This document shows positions 33,567 through 40,953 of a stretch of DNA of 64,000 nucleotides, piece by piece. This DNA comes from WLND01 sp040398845. Its GTDB lineage: Bacteria > Actinomycetota > Actinomycetes > S36-B12. The DNA lies in assembly GCA_040398845.1 (NCBI GenBank), contig JBBATH010000001.1, positions 62,001 through 126,000 on the forward strand, written 5' to 3'. A model generated the notes under the pieces. It was not told where the DNA came from. It ran no database searches and saw only the letters and a program-made list of their open reading frames with translations. The translations under genes were made by a program, and so were the position numbers. Position 1 is the stretch's first letter, and each line of letters starts with the position of its first letter.

Positions 33567-34898
33567 CTATGGCAGATTCGCCGCGAGGGTGAAGTCCTGT
33601 TTGCTGCGAACCCCGCAGTCCGGGCAGCACCAATCATCGGCTATCGCCGACCAAGGGGTGCCCGGCGCTAGTCCCTCGTGCAGGTCGCCGAGTGCCGCGA
33701 CATACGTGTAGCCGCAGCCCGGGCAAGCGAATGCCGAGGCATCGCCGAGTCCTTGCACTGCCGCAGTGGCCCGCGCGGGCTCGGGGGCGATGCCTCGATT
33801 CGCTCGGGTGAGGTCTCCGCCGTAGTGTGCAGCCACTCTGGGATCCATCACGCGGCGCCAGAGCGGGGGGAGGAGTGCGAGGAGGATCATTCCGGCATAA
33901 CCGGTTGGTAGCACGGGCGCGGCCGGCTCATCACGCAGCGCCTGATACCTGCGGGTTGGGTTTGCGTGATGATCGCTGTGACGCTGCAGGTGGTAGAGCA
34001 GGACGTTCGTCGCAACATTGTTCGAGTTCCAGCTGTGCGATGCATCGACACGCTCGTAGCGGACGCGGTCTCCGCTCGTCAGCCGTTGACGGAGCAGGCC
34101 GTAGTGCTCGAGGTAGTTCACCGCCTCGAGCAGGGTGATCGCGATGAGGGCCTGGATGATCACGTAGGGGAGTAGCCCGATGCCGTACCAGGCGAGTAGG
34201 CCCAACCAGAGCACCGCGGTGAGGAGCCATGCGCTGAGGATGTCGTTGTCCCAGCGCAGGGCGCGGCGATCGCGCAGGCGCAGTCGGCGTGACTCGAGCG
34301 ACCAAGCGCTGGCAAGAGACCCGGTCACGGTGCGCCACCAGTAGCGGTAGAAGCCCTCGCCGAGTCGGGAGCTCGCTGGATCCTCGGGGGTCGCGACCCG
34401 GACATGGTGGCCGCGGTTGTGCTCAATGTAGAAGTGGCCGTAGCCGGACTGCGCGAGGGCAACCTTGGCGAACCGGCGCTCGTGCTCCTCGCGCTTGTGA
34501 CCGAGTTCGTGGGCGGTGTTGATGCCGACCCCACCGACGAATCCGAGGGTGATGGCCAGGCCGACGCTCTCGGAGGTGCTGAGCCCGCCCCGGGCGATGA
34601 CGAAGCAGCCGAGCACGAACCCGATGTATTGGAGGGGGAGGTAGAGGTAGGTCACCCAGCGGTAGTAGCGGTCGGCCTCGAGTGCGGCGATCGCGTCGTC
34701 AGGCGGGCCGGCGACATCGCGTCCGGCGACGAGGTCAATGATCGGCACCGTGCCGAGGACGAACAGGGGTCCGATCCATAGCCAGGCTCCCCATCCGGTG
34801 AGGGCGTGCATGCCGATGCCGATGAAGGTGAGGCTGGGCACGACGAGGCCTACGGCCCACAGGGCCCTCTTGGGGTCGTGCCATCGGGTCTGCGACAT
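33567..34898 (-). CDS. alkB: Alkane 1-monooxygenase fused to rubredoxin
   Basis: A 443-residue membrane di-iron hydroxylase with its electron donor fused at the C terminus. Histidine boxes are HELGHK (near 132), EHNRGHHVRVATP and LQRHSDHHANP, with NYLEHYGL between. About six membrane helices precede and surround them. Residues 390-437 form a rubredoxin with CPGCGY and CCPDCGV. It converts n-alkanes to 1-alkanols. Such fusions occur in actinobacteria such as Dietzia relatives. No rubredoxin reductase or alcohol dehydrogenase is adjacent. Confidence 0.93.
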   Translation of the reverse strand: MSQTRWHDPKRALWAVGLVVPSLTFIGIGMHALTGWGAWLWIGPLFVLGTVPIIDLVAGRDVAGPPDDAIAALEADRYYRWVTYLYLPLQYIGFVLGCFVIARGGLSTSESVGLAITLGFVGGVGINTAHELGHKREEHERRFAKVALAQSGYGHFYIEHNRGHHVRVATPEDPASSRLGEGFYRYWWRTVTGSLASAWSLESRRLRLRDRRALRWDNDILSAWLLTAVLWLGLLAWYGIGLLPYVIIQALIAITLLEAVNYLEHYGLLRQRLTSGDRVRYERVDASHSWNSNNVATNVLLYHLQRHSDHHANPTRRYQALRDEPAAPVLPTGYAGMILLALLPPLWRRVMDPRVAAHYGGDLTRANRGIAPEPARATAAVQGLGDASAFACPGCGYTYVAALGDLHEGLAPGTPWSAIADDWCCPDCGVRSKQDFTLAANLP

Positions 34899-34989
34899 GG
34901 CGCCACGATACGAGCGGTGATCTGTCTTCGCAAGGGATGAGTCGGCTACGCCTGCTCACCCCAACACCGGCGCGCTCACCTTGTTTGAG

Positions 34990-35388
34990 CTAGGGCCGCC
35001 AGGCAGGCGTGACGTCAGTTCGGCTGAAGTCGGCCCCCTTGAAGAGCAGGGGTTCGCCGTGCTCGACTGCGAGCGCGTACGCAAAGCAGTCACCGAAGTT
35101 CAATTGCGCTGGGTGGCCGGAGCCCTTGCCGAAATCGCGGTACGCAAGCCTTGCGGCCCTCGCCTGCTCGGCGGTGACCGACTCGATGACCATCTCGGCC
35201 GAGTCGATCAGGTGGTCGAGTTGCCGGGAGAGGGCAGGGTCCTGGCGGCTGTCGAGGACGATCCCGGCCTCGAGGTACGTGGCAGCGGAGATACGTGTGA
35301 TGTCGGATTCGGCAAGCATTCGCGCGAATTCCGTCGCCTCCACCTGCTGGAATACGAGCGCGATGACGGCGGAGGTATCGACGATCAA
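34990..35388 (-). CDS. vapC: VapC-like PIN-domain toxin
   Basis: A 132-residue PIN ribonuclease: VDTSAVIALVF (first acidic residue), an acidic residue in TYLEAGIVLDSR, and LNFGDCFAYALAVEHGEPLLFKGADFSRTDV with the remaining acidic residues. It starts at TTG 35388, overlapping the antitoxin stop. Expressed alone it would cut RNA, typically tRNA or rRNA. Confidence 0.85.
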   Translation of the reverse strand: MIVDTSAVIALVFQQVEATEFARMLAESDITRISAATYLEAGIVLDSRQDPALSRQLDHLIDSAEMVIESVTAEQARAARLAYRDFGKGSGHPAQLNFGDCFAYALAVEHGEPLLFKGADFSRTDVTPAWRP

Positions 35389-35648
35389 CGTGGGAGGCCC
35401 TGCTCGTCGAAGAGGTCATCAGCTACCTGCCAGATGGACGGCCCGACGTCGTGAGCGACGACCTCCCCGCATTGGCGCATGAAGGACTCGAGTTTCTGCC
35501 GTCGCCGATCGACGGCAGCATCATTGGCATGGCGCTCTAGGGCGAGGCGCAGGGCCCCGGTGACGGCATCGGTCATGGTGGTTCCCTCGACCGCCGCCAA
35601 TTCCCTGGCCATTTGATGCGCGACGGCGCTCTTGATATTCATGCTCAT
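35385..35648 (-). CDS. vapB: VapB-like antitoxin (Rv0623 type)
   Basis: An 87-residue antitoxin beginning MSMNIKSAVAHQMARELA with TTMTDAVTGALRLALERH, the ribbon-helix-helix-like N terminus of this group. The C-terminal half should wrap the toxin. ATG 35648 or ATG 35642 could serve; GGGGA lies just upstream. It overlaps vapC. Confidence 0.8.
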   Translation of the reverse strand: MSMNIKSAVAHQMARELAAVEGTTMTDAVTGALRLALERHANDAAVDRRRQKLESFMRQCGEVVAHDVGPSIWQVADDLFDEQGLPR

Positions 35649-35783
35649 GTCCCCATTTTCTACCACAAGTACCTGAACGTCTACCTTCCTTTGCGAGCGG
35701 CGGGTGCGGGCCGGGCAGCACGCCGGACGCCGGGTGAACGAATGCAGCCCGATGCCAAATGGCAGCACTCGATATGCGACGGT

Positions 35784-35803
35784 CATGCTACGGTCGTAGC
35801 ATG
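35784..35803. promoter_or_regulatory. Palindromic operator over the second antitoxin start
   Basis: CATGCTACGGTCGTAGCATG has perfect 9-bp arms around GT. Its right arm includes the ATG of the antitoxin at 35801. TACGGT at 35789-35794 could act as a -10 box for a leaderless message. An autoregulatory site for the antitoxin/toxin complex is the natural reading. Confidence 0.72.
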
Positions 35804-36058
35804 ACTGAAATTGCATCCCGAGACCTGCGCAATGACACAGCAGGCGTGCTCAAGCGAGTGCAGGCGGGCGAAGACATCGTGATCACGGTGAACCGCAAGC
35901 AGGTAGCCAGGGTGGTGCCCATTGCCGTCGAGCGGAGGGCCTGGCTCGCGCGAGCGGATCTGGTGAGGCGGCTCTCGACAACGCAGGCCGACCCCGGCCT
36001 GCGCGACGACCTTGCCGTCCTCGCAGGCGAGACGACCGATGACCTTGGTGAGATCTGA
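35801..36058 (+). CDS. Phd/YefM-type antitoxin
   Basis: An 85-residue antitoxin: TEIASRDLRNDTAGVLKRVQAGEDIVITVNRKQVARVVP is the Phd/YefM DNA-binding fold, followed by a flexible acidic tail. There is no ribosome-binding site, in keeping with leaderless translation. Its stop overlaps the toxin ATG by 1 nt. Confidence 0.87.
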   Translation: MTEIASRDLRNDTAGVLKRVQAGEDIVITVNRKQVARVVPIAVERRAWLARADLVRRLSTTQADPGLRDDLAVLAGETTDDLGEI

Positions 36059-36456
36059 TGGCCTCGCGTGGGTTGCTCGACACCAGCGTATTCATCGCTT
36101 CGGAGACGGGCCGGCCGCTCGCTATGGACCGGCTGCCCGAGGAATCTGCGGTCTCGGTGGTGACGCTCGCGGAGTTGTATTCAGGAGTGCTCGCTGCCCG
36201 TGACACGCACACGCGGGCTCGGCGCATGGCAACCTTGGACATGCTCGCGGATGTTCAGACGCTTGCTGTTGATGACGAGGTCGCCAAGATCTGGGCGCGA
36301 CTACGCGTTGAACTGGCCGAAGCCGGCCGCCGGATCAACGTGAATGACCTGTGGATCGCGGCGACTGCCGTGCGCCACGGCGTGCCGGTGGTGACCCAGG
36401 ACGACGATTTCGCTGTACTGGAGGGGCTTACCGGCGTCTTGGTCGTCCTTGTCTGA
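36058..36456 (+). CDS. vapC: VapC-like PIN-domain toxin
   Basis: A 132-residue PIN nuclease: GLLDTSVFIASETGR, VVTLAELYSGV, NVNDLWIAATAVRHGVPVVTQDDDF hold the four conserved acidic residues. It overlaps the antitoxin by 1 nt (TGATG). This module is divergent to the one at 34990-35648, with 152 nt between the antitoxin starts. Confidence 0.88.
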   Translation: MASRGLLDTSVFIASETGRPLAMDRLPEESAVSVVTLAELYSGVLAARDTHTRARRMATLDMLADVQTLAVDDEVAKIWARLRVELAEAGRRINVNDLWIAATAVRHGVPVVTQDDDFAVLEGLTGVLVVLV

Positions 36457-36507
36457 CGTCCGCGCCTGACGGTGTGAAAAAAACGGCCGAATAGCCGAGG
36501 CCTCGTC

Positions 36508-36537
36508 TTCCCTGATCAAGCGATCAAAGACATCTGC
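36508..36537 (+). repeat. Copy of the P450 upstream element
   Basis: Thirty nucleotides before the truncated P450 ATG at 36538 match the 30 nt before the intact P450 ATG at 56023 in about 21 positions. It contains TGATCAAGCGATCA (36513-36526), with perfect 5-bp arms. The matching site at 55997-56012 is TTGATCAGTTGGTCAA. The conserved palindrome could be the operator of the TetR protein encoded behind the intact P450. Confidence 0.55.
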
Positions 36538-36603
36538 ATGTCGACTTACTCCTCCACGATCACCGTCGACGATCTTGAAACCGACCCGTACCCGGTCTAC
36601 CGT
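36538..36603 (+). pseudogene. Truncated 5' end of a second cytochrome P450 gene
   Basis: The first 22 codons read ATG-STY then ITVDDLETDPYPVYR, nearly the same as the start of the intact P450 at 56023 (MTTYASEITVDDLETDPYPV). The similarity stops at codon 22 and the frame then runs into unrelated sequence; no P450 haem motif follows. So this is the broken end of a duplicated gene with its promoter region. Confidence 0.82.
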
Positions 36604-37243
36604 CACCAATTTCGGCGGACTCGGTGTGAACGGGCATTGCCTGAGCAGCCCATGTCGCCAGCCCGAGATCCCATGCGTTCGGGGCCTATCGTTGAGGCCC
36701 GGACTGCGCGTTAATGCTGTGAAATCGTCACCGGCCGCAGTTTTTACGACAGTAACGTGCAGCCCGCCGCGATGCGGGCATCATCACTCGACGAAGCTGC
36801 GCAAGCTCAACATGGCACATGCCGAGCGTCATGCACGTCAGTTCGCGACCGCAGTGCTCGAGCAGGTGGCGGCCGGCCGACTGAAGCTGACCGACAGGGT
36901 GAGCCGGCTCGACTCAGCAACAGCGGGTAAGACAGTCGCTCAGCTCGTGAGCGGCAATGACCTCGGCGGATGCGAGGATTCCGGAGAGGACGTTGACGCG
37001 CACTGGCGTGCCGTAGCGGGCGCTGATCGCGCCCATCCATCGTGGCGCGGCCAGGTGAGATCGAGCTTCAGGATTTCAGCCTTGCTGATGGTCGACATTG
37101 CGTCCTTTCTGTCTGTGGGGGATCCCTCGGGGACGCGCGTGCGCGGATGTGGGCGTTTCGAAATCCATGCCCGACCAGGCCTGCCTCAGGTCTCGACCAC
37201 GGGGTGCGCGTCGGCGCGAGTCACGGTGTGACAGCATGCCCGC
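36604..37243. other. Non-coding stretch with decayed gene fragments
   Basis: No intact gene is visible. Two fragments have coding character. On the plus strand, 36812-36970 reads HARQFATAVLEQVAAGRLKL and TVAQLVSGNDLGG, like the 'LQLVEQGKLSLDD' and 'RQLLSHTSGL' region of beta-lactamase-like esterases. On the minus strand, 37098-37039 reads MSTISKAEILKLDLTWPRHD and, after a +1 shift, 37032-36935 continues ISARYGTPVRVNVLSGILAS with strongly GC-rich third positions. The two overlap on opposite strands, so not both can be genuine in full. It looks like a remnant zone next to the broken P450. Confidence 0.4.
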
Positions 37244-39907
37244 ATGCCACTGATGCTCTCTCGACGAACGTTCATCCAGGCCGCGGCCAGCGCTGCAGCC
37301 CTCGCCTCGTCCGGCGGCGTTGCGAGGGCTGGCGAACAGTTGGGAAACCTTGACCGTGTCGTGCGGGTGGCCGTCCACCCGGCTCTCGGAGTCGCACGGG
37401 TCGGTAACAGTCCCGACGCCTTCTTTCTCGCACCCGAAGTCTCGGGCACCACCCCCACCGGTCCCTTCAAGGACCCGGAGGGCGCCATGGCCCGACAGGC
37501 GGCCCGTTTCCGGATCTTCGGCTACGACGGCGACGGGCAGGTGGTCACTGAGATCACCGCGGCAGAGGCGAGCATCACCTGGCGTGTTCGGCTCGGCAAT
37601 GCGAAAGCCGCCTGGTACGGCGCCGATGAGCCCCTCGATCTCCCGTCAGCGGAGCCGATGCCCCTGAGAAACCCTGATGTCTCTGACCGCACCTCGCTTG
37701 CCATCCTCTCCGACTGGCACCGGGTTTCCGGGGCAGCGTCCCGGCCGGCCAGTCTCGGGGGAGGGGCATTCCTCGGAAGCCCGGTGACCCTCGGCGAGAT
37801 CCTCACCGACGAGATGGGGCGCCTTATCGTGCTGCCCGGAAACGGCTCGGCTGTGAAGGGCCCGAATGCACCTCCGCTCCAGGGCTTCGCCGACAATGAC
37901 GGTTGGACCGACACGACGAGCGATGGGCCTGTTCAGGCGACCGTGCGTATCGGTGACCGAGTTCTGGTGGCCGATCCCGGCTGGGTGCTGTGCGGCAGCC
38001 CCAACTACGGCCCGGGCATGGCCGCTGGCATCGTCACCCTCTACGACACAGCGTTCTCCTCGCTTGTCCTCGCGGGCCGCCGCAAGCGTCCGAGAACCGA
38101 GTACCACCGCGATATTGCGCCGATCTTCGAGCGCATCACCGATATGCAGTGGGTCAACTCCGGGTACCTCACGACGAACGGCTTCGGATCCCTGAGGGAC
38201 TGGACGACACCGCAGTGGCAAAAACGGCTGTCGGACTCATCCCGGGGGAATGATGAGCTTCGTCGAGCGATCCTCTCGATGTTCCGCGACGCCTTCTACG
38301 GGGTGCTCCAGCCGGGGCTGGCGCCCGACCTGTACGGCGACAAAGTGTCGGTTGGCGTCACACAGCCCTCAGACCCGCGTCAGTGGCTGGCCGTATCCCC
38401 GGTTCAGTACGCCCACCTGCGTGCCTGGGCGAAGGGGGACTTCACCGTTGGCCCGGATCGTCGCGCCGTGCTGTCAGTCGACGAACTCCCCCTGCGCGAG
38501 CGCCCACGGTCACTTGACCGCAGCGCACTTGACGGCTGCCTCGGAGGCGCATTCCACCCCGGCGTTGAGTTCCCGTGGATCTCGCGCACCGACTGGATCT
38601 GGACGGACGACCTGCGGCTCGCCAAGCCTGCTGTAGTACCCGACTTGCGCACGACAGGCCCACTGCTGACCCCTGCCGTCGCGACCTCGCGCACCGGCCC
38701 GCTCGCCTCGATCGGGCCCGGCGATCTCGTGAAGTGGATGGGGGTTCCGTGGCAGGCTGATTCGGCGAGCTGCCGCTTCGGCTACCAGAAGCCAATCTCG
38801 CCGGTACTCCCGGGCTTCTGGCCTGCCCGCATCCCGAACTCGGTGCTCGCCGAGGACGACTACCTAGTGGTGATGGACAGCACCCGCACCCTTGATGATC
38901 GCCGCGCCGCCTTCCGCAATCGTCATGAATGGGAGCGCTTTATCGCGTCGCCTGACCGGCTCACCACGCTGTCGATGATGGTCGATGAATGGTTCAAGCT
39001 CGGGGTCGTCCGCAAGGCCCCGGGGCCCGCAGACGGGGCCTTCCCGGCCACCATGCTCGTGGAGTCTCGCGTCGGCTTTCCGGCTGGCTCCGCCCAAAAC
39101 TCCCCGGCCTGGTCGATCCGTCCGCAAATGTCGCTGTTCCCGCTCGTTGTTACGAATTCGGACGACAGCACCCTGCGCACGGTCGATGCGCAGGGGAGCG
39201 TCGCACTGTTTGGGTCACCCGGAGCCATCGCCCGGCCCGAGGGGATTACGCGCGACCCGCTCGGTTTCCTCATCGTGGCAGCCATGGACGCCAGGGCCGT
39301 CATCCGGGTTGCCCGTGACGGCTCGGTCAAAACCGTGGCCACGGTGCCGGATCAGCCGCTCGGCGTCGCGGTCGACCCGGGCGGCATGATCTATGCCTGC
39401 GGCATCGGCGACGGAGGCTGGGTGGCCTCGATCGACCCGGCTGGCAAGGTGAGGATCCTCCTCACCGCTTCGACCGGCGCCAGTCAGCCCCATGCGTTGG
39501 GTCTGGCACCCGATGGCGCCCTGCTCATCTCGAACAATCTCGACGGCACGATCGCGCGTTATGACCCACTCATGCAGACCATGCTCGATCGAACGTGGAT
39601 CACGGGCCTGGCGCGGCCGAAGAACATGACATGGGATTCCGACGGCGTGCTCTACATTGTCGAGCGCGGGGCGAGCCGGGTGCACCGAGCGGACCAGGAC
39701 GGTCGGCAGCTGCCATTCACCCTGCAGGGGGCGTCACTCAATGAGCCGTTCGGCATCGCCTATGACGGCATGGGAGCTCTGTACGTCAGCAGCGCGAGTG
39801 CGTCAGCGAACCGGATCGATCGCATCGTCCTCTCCGGTGACAGCGGCACGGTGTCGGTCTTCGCGACCGGCATGACGAATCCGGGGGGCGTCGTATTCAA
39901 CCCGTGA
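37244..39907 (+). CDS. LodA-like CTQ oxidase fused to a beta-propeller
   Basis: An 887-residue Tat-exported protein (SRRTFIQAAA signal). Residues 35-640 match the LodA/GoxA quinoprotein family: RVAVHPALGVARVGNSPDAF at the start, LDGCLGGAFHPGVEFPWISR (Cys432) and DLVKWMGVPWQADSASCRF (Trp498, Trp503) where the cysteine tryptophylquinone crosslink should form. Such enzymes oxidise amino-acid amines and release H2O2. Residues 650-887 are NHL/SMP-30-like repeats (ARPEGITRDPLGFLIVA, PLGVAVDPGGMIYACG, LGLAPDGALLISNNLDG, FGIAYDGMGALYVSS), an unusual addition. It overlaps the LodB-like gene. Substrate unknown. Confidence 0.8.
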   Translation: MPLMLSRRTFIQAAASAAALASSGGVARAGEQLGNLDRVVRVAVHPALGVARVGNSPDAFFLAPEVSGTTPTGPFKDPEGAMARQAARFRIFGYDGDGQVVTEITAAEASITWRVRLGNAKAAWYGADEPLDLPSAEPMPLRNPDVSDRTSLAILSDWHRVSGAASRPASLGGGAFLGSPVTLGEILTDEMGRLIVLPGNGSAVKGPNAPPLQGFADNDGWTDTTSDGPVQATVRIGDRVLVADPGWVLCGSPNYGPGMAAGIVTLYDTAFSSLVLAGRRKRPRTEYHRDIAPIFERITDMQWVNSGYLTTNGFGSLRDWTTPQWQKRLSDSSRGNDELRRAILSMFRDAFYGVLQPGLAPDLYGDKVSVGVTQPSDPRQWLAVSPVQYAHLRAWAKGDFTVGPDRRAVLSVDELPLRERPRSLDRSALDGCLGGAFHPGVEFPWISRTDWIWTDDLRLAKPAVVPDLRTTGPLLTPAVATSRTGPLASIGPGDLVKWMGVPWQADSASCRFGYQKPISPVLPGFWPARIPNSVLAEDDYLVVMDSTRTLDDRRAAFRNRHEWERFIASPDRLTTLSMMVDEWFKLGVVRKAPGPADGAFPATMLVESRVGFPAGSAQNSPAWSIRPQMSLFPLVVTNSDDSTLRTVDAQGSVALFGSPGAIARPEGITRDPLGFLIVAAMDARAVIRVARDGSVKTVATVPDQPLGVAVDPGGMIYACGIGDGGWVASIDPAGKVRILLTASTGASQPHALGLAPDGALLISNNLDGTIARYDPLMQTMLDRTWITGLARPKNMTWDSDGVLYIVERGASRVHRADQDGRQLPFTLQGASLNEPFGIAYDGMGALYVSSASASANRIDRIVLSGDSGTVSVFATGMTNPGGVVFNP

Positions 39908-40947
39908 CCGACTGGGATGTCGTCGTCGTGGGTGGAGGGCCTGCTGGTTCCGCCTGCGCTGCAGAGCTTTCCGGGGCGGGCCATGTCGTGGTCCTCGTCG
40001 ACGACGGACGCCGGATCGGGTCATGGTCGGGGGAGAGCCTGCCGCCCGGCGCTGTCGACCTCATCACGTCGGTCTTCGGCGACGACGTCATCGGGGGCCA
40101 CCGCCGTGCGTTTGGCGTGCGCAGTGCCTGGGGGTCGAGCGACCTTGGGTCCACGGACTTCGTGAGTACGCCGCTGGGCGATGGCCTCATCTTGGACCGT
40201 GCGAGATTCGACGAGCAAGCCAGGGCTCACGCTCGCTCTCGAGGTGCATCCGTGATCTCCGGGCGAGTCCGGTCGGTCGAAGCGGATGGCGACTCGTGGA
40301 CCTGCACTCTCCAGAACGGACGCAGACTGCGCAGTTCCTGGCTGGTTGATGCCACGGGCCGGTCAGCATCGGTCGCCTCTCGGCTCGGGGCCAGGCGAGC
40401 GCGAGCCGACCGACTGATGGCGCAGGTGCTCGCCGTTCCGAATCGAGGCGATGCCATCGCGGGTACCATCATCGAGTCGGTTCCGGAGGGCTGGTGGTAC
40501 TCGACGCCACTCCCGGATGGACGCAGGGTGATCGCCCTGCTCACTGACGCCGACCTGCTCCCCGCCGAGGCTGACCGCAGTGCTCGCTGGCATAGCGCCC
40601 TCGAAGCGACCGTTCATCTGCGGTCCGCTGCAGGTGAGATCACCGTCGACGTCGAGCCTGCGCTGCAGCGCGCGGATACGTCCGTCCTGCATCCGATCGT
40701 TGGGAAGCGGTGGTGCGCCATCGGGGATGCTGCTGTGGCGTGGGATCCACTCTCGTCACAGGGGGTCGTGAGCGCCGTGCTCGTAGGTGCACGCGCCGGT
40801 CTCGCTATCCCTGATGCTGCAGCGCTGCAAGGACTTGAGAGCGACGTTCACCTGCTCGCCTCCGAGCATGCCGTGCTCCAGGCGCACTATTACGGTCTCG
40901 AGCGCAGGTGGCCAGACGAGCCCTTCTGGCACCGGCGCCAGACTTGA
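39904..40947 (+). CDS. LodB-like FAD-dependent maturation protein
   Basis: A 347-residue flavoprotein of the tryptophan-halogenase/geranylgeranyl-reductase fold: FAD motif VVVVGGGPAGSACAAEL, mid-protein LDRARFDEQARAHARSRG, and C-terminal CAIGDAAVAWDPLSSQGV. GTG 39904 overlaps the LodA-like stop as GTGA. In known pairs the flavoprotein is required to build the tryptophylquinone cofactor in its partner, which explains the coupling. Confidence 0.83.
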   Translation: MTDWDVVVVGGGPAGSACAAELSGAGHVVVLVDDGRRIGSWSGESLPPGAVDLITSVFGDDVIGGHRRAFGVRSAWGSSDLGSTDFVSTPLGDGLILDRARFDEQARAHARSRGASVISGRVRSVEADGDSWTCTLQNGRRLRSSWLVDATGRSASVASRLGARRARADRLMAQVLAVPNRGDAIAGTIIESVPEGWWYSTPLPDGRRVIALLTDADLLPAEADRSARWHSALEATVHLRSAAGEITVDVEPALQRADTSVLHPIVGKRWCAIGDAAVAWDPLSSQGVVSAVLVGARAGLAIPDAAALQGLESDVHLLASEHAVLQAHYYGLERRWPDEPFWHRRQT

Positions 40948-40953
40948 CATCGA

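Noticed and set aside
36575..37231. A 218-codon plus frame as one intact gene
   Set aside because: It begins inside the P450 fragment, has no ribosome-binding site, and only a short middle part resembles a protein family. Treated as decayed DNA.
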